From JAJXSS01 sp964547135 (GTDB taxonomy: Bacteria > Planctomycetota > Phycisphaerae > Phycisphaerales > Phycisphaeraceae): a stretch of 64,000 nucleotides of DNA. Below the pieces are notes generated by a model. That model searched no databases, was not told where the DNA came from, and saw only the letters and a program-made list of their open reading frames with translations. Positions 7,297 through 15,845 of this stretch are shown piece after piece. Position 1 is the first letter of the stretch. The number at the start of each line of letters is the position of its first letter. The stretch covers positions 1 through 64,000 of the forward strand of contig CAZJMK010000005.1 of the NCBI GenBank assembly GCA_964547135.1. Direction: 5' to 3'. The position numbers and the translations under genes are program-made.

Positions 7297-8370
7297 TTAA
7301 TTCACAACCGCGGGAGCATTTGGGGGCGGTGCAATGATGAATGTCACCTGATCGCGGGTGACGGTGGCGTTGACCTGCTGTTGAAAAGCAAAATGACGGC
7401 GTCCGCCGGTGCGGTCACGAATGGCGGTGACAAGCGGGGTGAGGGTGCGACGCCCCAGTGTGTCGTCGGACACGCCCAGTTGCAGCAGGCATTGACGCAC
7501 GACATGCGTCAGCACCAGTTTCGGCCAGGTACGGGCTTGATCGCGCGTGAAGGTTGCCTGCATCGGTTGCCGGGTGACGTGGGTGAGTGCCTGTTGACAA
7601 ACCTGTTGCGTGAGTTGATGGACCTGGCGCAGGTGATCGGTCAGGTGCGTGCTGTGACGCGCAGCATCGGGGCGCAATTCGCGCAACACCGGCAACACAT
7701 CGGCCCGCAAACGCGCCCGCCAACGGGTGGTGTCGCGGTTGGTGGCATCTTCCCGCCAGCGCTGTTTGAGTGTGCGTAGAAAGGCAATCAATTGTGCGTG
7801 ATCGAGTTCGAGCAGAGGGCGCAGCAGGTGCATGGTGGTTGGTTTTTCAGGGAGTGAATTATGCAAGGTTCGTCGCCAGGCGATGCCGCGCAGCCCGTGA
7901 ATGGATGTGCCGCGGATCAGACGCATGAGCAAGGTTTCAAGCTGATCGTCGGCATGATGAGCGGTGACGATGTGCGTGCTGCCGACCTGTTGGGCCAGGT
8001 GAATCAGGGCGTGATAGCGAGCCTTGCGGGCGGCGGCTTCAACATTGCCCTGCCAGGTGGCGGGGTTCAGGTCAGCGCGTACAAACGGTAACGCAAGTTT
8101 TTCAGCCAGTCGCTGCACGAACCGGGCATCGCCCTGGGCTTGTTTGGCGGGTCGCAGGTGATGTTGAATATGGGCGACAGTGAGTTGCAAATGCCAGGGG
8201 CGGGCGGGGGCGAGTAGGTGCAAGGCTCGTAACAGGGCGACGGAATCAGCTCCGCCGCTGACAGCCACGAGCAGGTGTTCGCCGGGCTGGACATGACAAT
8301 GCTTGCGCAAAGCGGTGGCCAGGGCTTTGACGACCGGGTGATGTCGGGGGATCATGCAGCCATGAAGCAT
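7297..8370 (-). CDS. tilS: tRNA(Ile)-lysidine synthase
   Basis: N-type ATP pyrophosphatase with the PP-loop motif AVSGGADSVALL near residue 40 and downstream AHHADDQLETLLMRLIRG, then RPLL and RWREDATN segments typical of TilS. It converts C34 of the CAU-anticodon tRNA-Ile to lysidine, so AUA is read as Ile; it is normally essential. At 357 residues it has the catalytic domain plus a short C-terminal part, and lacks an obvious long TilS_C domain. The start could be this ATG or one 5 codons later; neither has a good ribosome site. Its 5' end overlaps that of a divergent plus-strand gene by a few bases. Confidence 0.9.
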   Translation of the reverse strand: MLHGCMIPRHHPVVKALATALRKHCHVQPGEHLLVAVSGGADSVALLRALHLLAPARPWHLQLTVAHIQHHLRPAKQAQGDARFVQRLAEKLALPFVRADLNPATWQGNVEAAARKARYHALIHLAQQVGSTHIVTAHHADDQLETLLMRLIRGTSIHGLRGIAWRRTLHNSLPEKPTTMHLLRPLLELDHAQLIAFLRTLKQRWREDATNRDTTRWRARLRADVLPVLRELRPDAARHSTHLTDHLRQVHQLTQQVCQQALTHVTRQPMQATFTRDQARTWPKLVLTHVVRQCLLQLGVSDDTLGRRTLTPLVTAIRDRTGGRRHFAFQQQVNATVTRDQVTFIIAPPPNAPAVVN

Positions 8371-8985
8371 GGTGCGATGATATCGTCATCAGGCCCACAG
8401 GGGTGGCATCATGGGTTGCCCACGCTTGCCGAAGGGGAATTGTTTGGCAATGTGGGTTTGGCGGATGTGATGCTGGTGGCCGGGGTGGTGATGCTGCTGA
8501 TTTTTTTCATGTCGCGCTTTCGACAGCGCAAACGCAAGGAACCGCCCACACGGTTGAGTGTGCAGGAACAGATGGAAAAAGAGAAGCAGACCCGGGCCTT
8601 GCAGGGGGACATGGAACAGGTGATGGTGGAAATCGAAACGATGTCACGGCGGGTGGGGGCACAGTTGGACGCCAAGTCGGCCAGGTTGGAGGAACTCATC
8701 ACCCAGGCGGACCGTCGGATCGAGCAATTAAAGCAATTGGAAACGACCGCCACCTCGGTGACCAACGCGATCATCGAAAACAAAGTGGATGCAACCAGGG
8801 CATTGATTCAGCACGTGGAACAGCCAAATGGTGACATGAATCGACGCCACGAATCAGCCCCGGATGCCCTGGCACAGCGAGTGTACGCGCTGGCGGATGA
8901 GGGGTTGGATGCGACGGCCATCGCCGGCGAATTGCGCGAACACATCGGCAAGGTGGAATTGATTCTGGCATTGCGGGTGAAGTGA
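8362..8985 (+). CDS. Single-pass membrane protein with coiled coil and small HTH-like tail
   Basis: A 207-residue protein of unknown function. After a short N-terminus there is one hydrophobic segment (LADVMLVAGVVMLLIFFM), a basic stop (RFRQRKRKEP), then a long charged coiled coil (about residues 65-150). The last 35 residues, with LADEGLDATAIAGELREHIG followed by KVELILALRVK, resemble the small HTH-like tail of DUF6115/DUF2802-type proteins. The likely topology is a membrane anchor with a cytoplasmic coiled coil. GGGGGA upstream of 8362 supports this start. It is divergent from and slightly overlaps tilS. Confidence 0.65.
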   Translation: MKHGAMISSSGPQGWHHGLPTLAEGELFGNVGLADVMLVAGVVMLLIFFMSRFRQRKRKEPPTRLSVQEQMEKEKQTRALQGDMEQVMVEIETMSRRVGAQLDAKSARLEELITQADRRIEQLKQLETTATSVTNAIIENKVDATRALIQHVEQPNGDMNRRHESAPDALAQRVYALADEGLDATAIAGELREHIGKVELILALRVK

Positions 8986-9013
8986 TATTTTTTTCAATGA
9001 AAGGAATGATTTG

Positions 9014-10483
9014 ATGTCAACCATTCGTCCAAATTTTTTACTGCTCATCGGCGAGGACACCGGCCTGCACCTGGGTTGTTACGGTCATTCATTGGGAACA
9101 ACGCCCAACCTGGATCGACTGGCTGCACAGGGTTACCGCTACCTGCACGCGATATCGACCGCCCCGGTCTGTGCCCCCAGCCGATGCAGCATCGTCACCG
9201 GTCAATACCCCTGGTCGCTGGGCACGCACCTGATGCGCTGCACACTCACCCACCCGCCGCGTCTGGTGACGCATGAATTGCGGGACGCCGGCTATCACGT
9301 CAACTGGTGGACCAAAACCGATTTCAACTTCGAACCCCCTGCTGACTTTGCCGACCGCACCGATGACTGGGTGCAAAACCTTGCCCAGGGAAAACTGCCT
9401 GATCAACCCTGGTTACTTTTCCGCAACTTCGGCGTGACCCACGAAAGCACCATGTGGAACCGCGTGTTCAACGGCGATCACGGAGCAGCATGGGAACGCA
9501 AAGCCAACCTGTCGCTGCTGGCCAGGGGCGAGCGTCGTGCGGAGGACATGGTGGTGCCTGATTACCTGCCTGATACGCCGGAGGTGCGGGCGGATTTGGC
9601 AAGGTATTACGATGCGCTGGAAATTCAGGATGCGCAGATCGGCAAGGTGCTGGCAGCGCTGGAAGCATCGCCCTATGCCGACAACACGATTGTGGTTTAC
9701 ATGACGGACCACGGTCGGGGGTTGATCCGTGAAAAGCGCTGGTGTTACGATGCGGGGTTGCATTTGCCGTTGATCATTCGCGTGCCTGAAAAGTGGCGTG
9801 ATCATGCGGGTATCAAAGCGCAGCCGGGCGGTACGGTGGACACGTTGGTCAACTGGGTTGATATCGCACCGACGCTGCTTTCGTTGGCGGGCGTTGCGAT
9901 ACCACAGCAGTATCAGGGACAGGCTTTTTTGGGACCTGCGTGTGCTGGCAAGCTGCGTGAAGCGGCGTTTGCGGGGCGCGATCGGATGGATGAAACCTTC
10001 GACCGGGTGCGCGTTGCGCGTGATCGGCAGTATCACTACATACGCAACTATCACCCGGAACTGCCCTATGCACAACGCAACTTGTACATGGAACGACAGG
10101 CCACGACGGAGGTGACAAGGCGATTGCACGCAGCCGGTGCGTTGCAGGGCAGCAGGGGGGTTTTCATGTCAGCCGGCAAACCGGCAGAGGAACTTTACGA
10201 TGCGGTGGCTGACCCGATGATGGTGCATAACCTGGCTGATGAACCGGCCAAGCAGGCGGTGCTCGTGCGCTTGCGCAAAGCGTTGGATGAACATTTGGCA
10301 AAGGTCGGCGACCATGGCGCAACGACCGAAAGCGAACTGGTGGCCAAGGGTATCGTGACCGACCGCATCACCGAGTATCGCAGCCGCATCGAGCCATTGC
10401 CCGCGGAATATCAGATCGGCCCACCGCTGACGATTTTCGAACTCAAAGACGCACTGGCGTACAAGGCACAAATCGGTGGGTGA
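9014..10483 (+). CDS. Formylglycine-dependent sulfatase (type I)
   Basis: A 489-residue sulfatase of the alkaline phosphatase superfamily. RPNFLLLIGEDTGLHLGCYG opens the metal-binding core, the active-site signature is CAPSRCSIVTGQ with Cys converted to formylglycine, and VVYMTDHGRGL carries the second metal pair. N-sulfoglucosamine- or N-acetylglucosamine-type sulfatases start this way; the exact substrate is not clear. No signal peptide is visible from this start, so it may be cytoplasmic, or export may rely on a start I have not identified. AAAGGA lies about 9 nt upstream. No sulfatase-maturing enzyme lies nearby. Confidence 0.9.
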   Translation: MSTIRPNFLLLIGEDTGLHLGCYGHSLGTTPNLDRLAAQGYRYLHAISTAPVCAPSRCSIVTGQYPWSLGTHLMRCTLTHPPRLVTHELRDAGYHVNWWTKTDFNFEPPADFADRTDDWVQNLAQGKLPDQPWLLFRNFGVTHESTMWNRVFNGDHGAAWERKANLSLLARGERRAEDMVVPDYLPDTPEVRADLARYYDALEIQDAQIGKVLAALEASPYADNTIVVYMTDHGRGLIREKRWCYDAGLHLPLIIRVPEKWRDHAGIKAQPGGTVDTLVNWVDIAPTLLSLAGVAIPQQYQGQAFLGPACAGKLREAAFAGRDRMDETFDRVRVARDRQYHYIRNYHPELPYAQRNLYMERQATTEVTRRLHAAGALQGSRGVFMSAGKPAEELYDAVADPMMVHNLADEPAKQAVLVRLRKALDEHLAKVGDHGATTESELVAKGIVTDRITEYRSRIEPLPAEYQIGPPLTIFELKDALAYKAQIGG

Positions 10484-10530
10484 CTCGGTTGCCACACAGC
10501 GGACCCACCACTGAATTGATGGGGATGTAT

Positions 10531-10605
10531 TATGGATAATGGATGATGTACAAACCAAGAGTTGGTTTTCGTACACCGTCTCTGAACATTATCCATTATC
10601 CATCA
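10531..10605. repeat. Inverted repeat, GGATAATGGAT family, copy
   Basis: Left arm TGGATAATGGATGATGTAC and right arm ACATTATCCATTATCCATC form an imperfect inverted repeat matching the element at 1691-1787. Confidence 0.75.
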
Positions 10606-10644
10606 ACTCACAGTGCCAGTGGCACACGACCAACCGTCGGTCAA

Positions 10645-11577
10645 TCAACCTTTTGCTTCCACCCGCAGCATCGACACATATTGGCGATAGCGCTCGGTCA
10701 ATTCAGCTCGGGTGAGTTTGCGCAGGCGTGTCAGGCTGAAGGCTTCGATGGTGAAGCTGGCGACGACGGTGCCGTAGGCCATGGCCTGGCGCAGGTGTTT
10801 GAGGTCGAACTTGCCCGTGCCCGCCAGGTAACCCATCATGCCCCCGGCAAAGCTGTCACCGGCGCCGGTCGGGTCGATCACTTTCACAGCCGGGTAAGCC
10901 GGCAGCGCGACGACGCCCTGTTTGTGTAACAACAACGACCCATGCTCACCCTTTTTCACCACGACAAACCCCCGGTCGCCGCGGTGCCCCGGCCCCATTT
11001 TCAAAACCTGCTGGCCAGCCTTCACCGGGTTGCTTTCCCCCGTGAGCATGGTCGCCTCGGCATCGTTGAGCACCAGCCCGTCAATCTTTTTAAGCAGTTT
11101 TTTCAGCGTCGGCAGTTCGTGGTTGATCCACAAATCCATCGTGTCCGCCACGACCAGTTTGTGTTGGGGGAATTGAGCCAATAACTCCATCTGACCGGCG
11201 GGGTGGGTGTTGGCTAAAAACACAAACCTGCTGTCGCGGTAGTGGCCCGGCACCGGCGGCAGCTTTTCACCCAGCACATTGAGCTTCACATCAATCGTGT
11301 CGCGCTGATTCATGTTGGCCTGATACTTGCCATGCCAGCGAAAGGTTTTGCTGCCTGTGCGCTGTTCCAGCCCGGCCAGATCGACCTTGAAATGCTGGAA
11401 GGCTTTGAGCATGGCAGGCGGAAAATCATCACCCACCGCGGCGACCAGCCGAACCGGACCGAAGAGCGAGGCACTGGCGGCAAAGTAGATGGCTGAACCA
11501 CCCAGCACGTTTTCAGCTTTGCCCGTGGGGGCGTCGATGGTGTCAATGCCGATGGAACCGGTGACAATCAGGGACAT
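10645..11577 (-). CDS. PfkB-family carbohydrate/nucleoside kinase
   Basis: Ribokinase-fold kinase of 310 residues. MSLIVTGSIGIDTI and LGGSAIYFAASASLFG form the N-terminal substrate region; DPTGAGDSFAGGMMGYLA near residue 235 is the PfkB signature 2 with the catalytic Asp. It transfers phosphate from ATP to a sugar or nucleoside in the cytoplasm. Adenosine kinase-like and sugar kinase-like relatives share this N-terminus, so the substrate is open. GGAG lies about 8 nt upstream of the ATG. Its upstream gap carries a REP-like element separating it from gltX. Confidence 0.87.
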   Translation of the reverse strand: MSLIVTGSIGIDTIDAPTGKAENVLGGSAIYFAASASLFGPVRLVAAVGDDFPPAMLKAFQHFKVDLAGLEQRTGSKTFRWHGKYQANMNQRDTIDVKLNVLGEKLPPVPGHYRDSRFVFLANTHPAGQMELLAQFPQHKLVVADTMDLWINHELPTLKKLLKKIDGLVLNDAEATMLTGESNPVKAGQQVLKMGPGHRGDRGFVVVKKGEHGSLLLHKQGVVALPAYPAVKVIDPTGAGDSFAGGMMGYLAGTGKFDLKHLRQAMAYGTVVASFTIEAFSLTRLRKLTRAELTERYRQYVSMLRVEAKG

Positions 11578-11641
11578 AGTTTGCTCCGTTTGGTAATGTC
11601 ATTATCCGTATAACTAATTCCGTGTCTTTCAAAGGTGATCG

Positions 11642-11727
11642 TGACGCCGTGCCCTTTAGGGCCGGATTCTTATTTATCGCAACACCTGCCATTATGCAGA
11701 TATCCGGGGCTGAAGCCCTCGGCGTCA
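11642..11727. repeat. Bipartite REP-like element, copy 3
   Basis: Arms at 11642-11667 and 11702-11727 in the gap between the PfkB kinase and gltX. The left arm has one substitution (CTTTAGG for CTTCAGG). Confidence 0.85.
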
Positions 11728-11730
11728 TTC

Positions 11731-13347
11731 TTAAAATCCTGCAACATTAAAACAACGCCCGATTCGTGCTGAGGTTTCATTTTTGCCCAGTATCGCCAAG
11801 GTCAAGTCCATCGGCGGGCTGACGGTGGTGCCGGTGAGCGCAACCCGCAACGGCTGGGCGACATCGCCCATGCTCAGCTTGTTTTCAGCAGCGAAATTTT
11901 CCAGCAGTGCGTGCAGGGCTGGGGGGGTCCAGTCGTCGTGCGCTTGAAGTTGCTCTTTTGTTTTTTCCAATATCATCAACCCTGCATGGTTGTTTTTCAG
12001 AAGCACTTTTTCAATGGCTTTGCGATCGTACTCGACTTCAAGGGAGTGCAATACAAAAAAGCGACCGAGTTCAAACGGCTCTGTATAGGTTCGCGCTCGC
12101 GGATGATAGGCTTGTAAAAACCAACGCCAGCGTTTTGTATCATTACTTAATTGATTGAAAGCTGGAGGAATAAAAATATGGTTGATTCGAACGACAAAGT
12201 CGTCAAAGCTTGATCGTTGAATGACTTCACCATTGAATGTGAGCAACTTGGCGCGATCGAACTTGGCGTTGGTTTTGCCGATGCCTTCAATCGTGAAGTT
12301 GTTGACGAACCAGTCCATGTCGAACCGTTCGGGAATGTTGCCTCCCGGATGCCAACCGAGCAGCGCGAGGTAATTGAGTAACACCGAAGGTTCGTAGCCG
12401 CTTTGTTTAAAGTCATACACATCGATTTCTGGAAGCATTAAATTCAAAGTACGAGCAATTGTGATCGCCTCTAAAATGTCATCACTCTTTTTAGCCAGAA
12501 AAGCTTTAAATTCATCGAAAGAATCAAAGACTGGTTTACTATCCCTATGTAATCGAACTCGTGTGTGTTGCGTCTTTTTCCAAAGAGAGTCTATGTCATT
12601 GCCATTATTTTTGAGCCAATGTTCGGCTGTCTGTCGCGCGACCTTGGCCTTGTCGCGTTTGCTCATCTTCGAGCCATCCTGATTGAAGATCAGCGGCATG
12701 TGGGCGTATTGAGGCGGCTCAATCCCCAACGCTTCGAACAGCGCCAGGTGTTTGGGTGTGTTCATCAAATGTTCCTGCGCCCGCAGCACATGCGTCACGC
12801 CCATCGTGGCATCGTCCACCACATTGGCAAAATGAAACGTCGGCCCACCCCCGGAAGTTTCACCCTTGAAAATGATGAAGTCTTCCAGTTTGTCAGCCTT
12901 GATGGTGACATCACCCAGCACCATGTCGTGTACGGTGATGTCGTGGCCGGGCATACGAAAGCGTACTGCGCCTTTGTCGTCATACACCCGACCAGCAGCG
13001 CGCAGTTTTTCAAGGTATTGCCGATACAACTCATCGCGCTGTGATTGAAAGTAGGGGCCATGGTCACCGAGTTGTCCGGCCTTGGTGTCAAGGGTGTCGT
13101 TCACAGCCAATTGCGGATTGGGGCCTTCGTCCCAATTGAGGTTGAGCCATTGCAGGTCGGCGATGATTTGCCGGGTGGCCTGATCGGTGGAGCGGGCCTT
13201 GTCGGTGTCTTCCATGCGGAGGATGAAGGTTCCGCCATGCCGCCGGGCAAACGCCCAGTTGAACAGCGCAGTGCGTGCCCCACCGACATGCAGGTAACCC
13301 GTGGGCGAAGGGGCGAATCGGGTGACGACATTTTCAGTGCGTGACAT
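11731..13347 (-). CDS. gltX: Glutamyl-tRNA synthetase
   Basis: Class I aminoacyl-tRNA synthetase of 538 residues. It begins TRFAPSPTGYLHVGGARTAL (the HIGH-type motif), continues with FILRMEDTD, and has the KMSKRDK loop. It charges tRNA-Glu with glutamate. Between KMSKR and the conserved LLNYLALLGW there are about 90 residues against about 20 in Escherichia coli, so an insertion of about 70 residues follows the catalytic loop. The start MSRTENVVTRFAPS is chosen because homology begins directly after it; the ribosome site is weak. Confidence 0.95.
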   Translation of the reverse strand: MSRTENVVTRFAPSPTGYLHVGGARTALFNWAFARRHGGTFILRMEDTDKARSTDQATRQIIADLQWLNLNWDEGPNPQLAVNDTLDTKAGQLGDHGPYFQSQRDELYRQYLEKLRAAGRVYDDKGAVRFRMPGHDITVHDMVLGDVTIKADKLEDFIIFKGETSGGGPTFHFANVVDDATMGVTHVLRAQEHLMNTPKHLALFEALGIEPPQYAHMPLIFNQDGSKMSKRDKAKVARQTAEHWLKNNGNDIDSLWKKTQHTRVRLHRDSKPVFDSFDEFKAFLAKKSDDILEAITIARTLNLMLPEIDVYDFKQSGYEPSVLLNYLALLGWHPGGNIPERFDMDWFVNNFTIEGIGKTNAKFDRAKLLTFNGEVIQRSSFDDFVVRINHIFIPPAFNQLSNDTKRWRWFLQAYHPRARTYTEPFELGRFFVLHSLEVEYDRKAIEKVLLKNNHAGLMILEKTKEQLQAHDDWTPPALHALLENFAAENKLSMGDVAQPLRVALTGTTVSPPMDLTLAILGKNETSARIGRCFNVAGF

Positions 13348-13475
13348 AGAAGGGCCATTGTAACGCCCGGACGCCACGAACAAGGGTTTACGGCACGAAG
13401 AATCAACCGCGCCGTCGCATTGTCATGTGCTGTCATGCGGGGTACATTGTTCGGCTTGCTATTGGAGCCAAACTT

Positions 13476-14384
13476 ATGAATCTGCAAGGCGCGATGACTG
13501 CGATGATCACTCCGTTCACCCCTGACAACCATGTCGATTTCGATCGGCTGCGCAAAAACGTGCGCTTTCAAATCAAACAGGGCATCGACGCTCTGGTCCC
13601 GGTGGGTACGACCGGCGAATCACCCACGCTGTCACACGAAGAACATCGGCAGGTGATCGAATGTGTCGTCGAAGCGGTGCGCAGCGGCCCCAGGCGTGTC
13701 CCCGTGGTCGCAGGCGCGGGGTCCAACGCGACCAGTGAAGCGTTGAGCCTTTCGCAGTTTGCCCGCAGTGTCGGTTGTGATGCAGTGTTGTCGGTGGTTC
13801 CGTATTACAACAAGCCCACGCAGGAGGGCATGTATCGTCATTTCATGACCATTGCCGACAAGGCGGACATTCCCGTCGTGCTTTACAACATTCCCGGTCG
13901 CTGCGGGGCGGGGCTGACGGCTGCGACGATCGCCCGCCTTGCCAAACACCCCTTGATCGTGGGCGTGAAGGAAGCGACGGGCGTGCTGGATATGTCGTCG
14001 GAAGTGGCGTTGCTTTGCGATCCGAAAAAGTTCATCATTTTGTCGGGGGACGATTCGCTGACGCTGCCGATCATGAGTGTTGGAGGCAGGGGGGTGATCA
14101 GTGTGCTGGGCAACCTGCTGCCGGGCAAGGTCAAAGCCCTCACGCAGGCGGTGTTGGATAACGACATGACCAAAGCCCGCAAGCTGCACCTGGAGTTGTT
14201 CGCCCTTTGCCGGGTGATGTTCATCGAGACCAACCCGATACCGATCAAGGCAGCCATGGCCATGGCGGGCATGGACAGCGGTGAAGTGCGCTTGCCGATG
14301 TGTGCCTTGAGCGAGGGCAACCGGGCTTTGCTGGAAAAGACGCTGCGCAGTGCGAAGGTGATCCGGGGTGTTGAAAAAAACTAA
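13476..14384 (+). CDS. dapA: 4-hydroxy-tetrahydrodipicolinate synthase
   Basis: TIM-barrel aldolase of 302 residues in the lysine and diaminopimelate pathway, condensing pyruvate with aspartate semialdehyde. GTTGESPTLSHEEH binds substrate, VLYNIPGRCG holds the catalytic Tyr and VGVKEATG the Schiff-base Lys. The length fits the family. TTGGAG lies 9 nt upstream of the ATG. It diverges from gltX across about 130 bp. Confidence 0.94.
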   Translation: MNLQGAMTAMITPFTPDNHVDFDRLRKNVRFQIKQGIDALVPVGTTGESPTLSHEEHRQVIECVVEAVRSGPRRVPVVAGAGSNATSEALSLSQFARSVGCDAVLSVVPYYNKPTQEGMYRHFMTIADKADIPVVLYNIPGRCGAGLTAATIARLAKHPLIVGVKEATGVLDMSSEVALLCDPKKFIILSGDDSLTLPIMSVGGRGVISVLGNLLPGKVKALTQAVLDNDMTKARKLHLELFALCRVMFIETNPIPIKAAMAMAGMDSGEVRLPMCALSEGNRALLEKTLRSAKVIRGVEKN

Positions 14385-14599
14385 CCTCAGAGGCTCAAGT
14401 GGCTGGTAGCTAGTGGCTAGGTGCTGGGCAGAATTAATGGCGATGGCTGTTTGACCAAGTCACCAGCAACCAGCCCCCAGCCCCTTTTGGCTGTGTTGAG
14501 ATATTTTCCAGGTTGAAAATGAGGCGAACGGCTGTCCGTTGGTGACTACGATTCAGTTGCCCGACGCGATACCCGCACGGGCAGGGAGTGATGCTCATC
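14385..14599. repeat. Intergenic inverted repeat
   Basis: GGTAGCTAGTGGCTAGGTGC (about 14403) is followed about 60 bp later by CCAGCAACCAGCCCCCAGCC, an imperfect inverted partner. A related pair lies at about 34684-34750. Nothing else is visible. Confidence 0.6.
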
Positions 14600-15628
14600 A
14601 TGGTACTGGTGGCCCCCAAGGGTTCGCTCATCGTGGCGCAGTGGCTGGAGCGCGAACTGGCTTTGGTCGAAGCACGTTTTTCCGCCGAGCTGCTTTCCGA
14701 CCTGCCTTGTGTCAATGAACTGGTGAGTCATGTCGAACGCTACCGGGGCAAAATGCTGCGTCCGAGTTTGGTGCTGACCTCGTCACTGGTGAGCGGTGGG
14801 GGTGAACCGAGTGAAACTACCGCCGATGAAGCACAGCGTACCGTGGCAGCCGTGGTGGAAATGATTCACATGGCCACGCTGGTGCATGATGATGTGCTCG
14901 ATGAGGCACAGATGCGAAGACAGGGGCGGACGGTCAATGAACTGGCGGGCAACGAGACGGCTGTGATGCTGGGCGATTATTTGTTCAGCCATGCGTATCA
15001 CATGGTTTCGTCGCTGGAAAGACCGGCGATTGCACGGGTGTTGTGCGATGCGACCAACACGGTGTGCGAGGGGGAGTTGTTGCAATTGGCCAACCGCAAT
15101 AACTGGGAATTGGATGAGCCGACGTATTTTCAGATCATCGACCGCAAGACGGCGGCACTTTGCGGCGTGTCATGCCGGGTGGGTGCGATGCTCAGCGGGG
15201 CAAACAGCAGGCAGGTCGAAGCCTTGGTGGACTACGGCATGAAGCTGGGCGTGGCGTTTCAAATCATCGATGATTTACTGGACCTCACCGGCGACCCGGC
15301 AGTGGTGGGTAAATCACTGGGGCGCGATTTGGACAAGGGCAAACTGACACTGCCGTTGATTCATCATTTGCAGTTGACGCGCAAAGAGCGCGGCCGATTG
15401 GCGACGGCGCTGAGTCGGTTACCCAAGGATGGTTCCGCTTCATTGGATGCGGCTTTGTTGCGTGAGGTGCCGGGGTTATTGGCGGCAACAGGGTCACTTG
15501 ATTATGCCCGTCAGCGGGCGCGACAGTGCGTCGCCGAGGCGCAAAAGTCGTTGCAGGAATTGCCTGCGTCGATCACCCGTGATTTTCTGCATCAGGTGGC
15601 TGAGGCGGTGGTGACAAGAAAGTCGTGA
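14600..15628 (+). CDS. Trans-polyprenyl diphosphate synthase
   Basis: All-alpha prenyltransferase of about 342 residues. The first Asp-rich motif is LVHDDVLDEAQMRRQG, the second QIIDDLLDLTGD, with GKMLRPSL binding the diphosphate and KGKLTLPLI near the end. It extends isopentenyl diphosphate chains for quinone tails or lipid carriers; octaprenyl and heptaprenyl synthases are nearest in motif. ATG at 14600 has AGGGAG 11 nt upstream; ATG at 14591 and GTG at 14588 lie too close to it. It is one of two isoprenoid genes in the window, with ispF. Confidence 0.88.
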   Translation: MVLVAPKGSLIVAQWLERELALVEARFSAELLSDLPCVNELVSHVERYRGKMLRPSLVLTSSLVSGGGEPSETTADEAQRTVAAVVEMIHMATLVHDDVLDEAQMRRQGRTVNELAGNETAVMLGDYLFSHAYHMVSSLERPAIARVLCDATNTVCEGELLQLANRNNWELDEPTYFQIIDRKTAALCGVSCRVGAMLSGANSRQVEALVDYGMKLGVAFQIIDDLLDLTGDPAVVGKSLGRDLDKGKLTLPLIHHLQLTRKERGRLATALSRLPKDGSASLDAALLREVPGLLAATGSLDYARQRARQCVAEAQKSLQELPASITRDFLHQVAEAVVTRKS

Positions 15629-15845
15629 GAAGTGGCCAAGTGGTCAAGTGATTCAAAATGTTTAGCGTGGACGCTTTGCGTCGGCGTTCTGGTTTGCTCC
15701 GCGATTGATCCGTTGAAAGAAGTCGTCCAATTCCGTAATTCACCAAATCGCCAGATCACCAGATCGCCTAATTTTCAAGCAAAGAATACCCGATCCGTCG
15801 GCGAGGACGCCTCCGACTCGGCTTGGATGAATCACGCCGATTGCC
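15629..15845. repeat. Intergenic repeat mosaic
   Basis: Contains an AGTGGCCAAGTGGTCAAGTG module (15640), a GACGCTTTGCGTC palindrome (about 15668), a CACCAAATCGCCAGATCACC module (15741) and covarying hairpin copy 3 in reverse (15785-15826). No gene seen. Confidence 0.75.
15785..15826 (-). repeat. Covarying hairpin repeat, copy 3
   Basis: Read on the minus strand: outer stem CCGAG with ATCGG (four pairs), inner stem GTCGG/CCGAC enclosing GAGG-CGT-CCTC. The inner helix sequence differs completely from the other copies. Confidence 0.7.
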
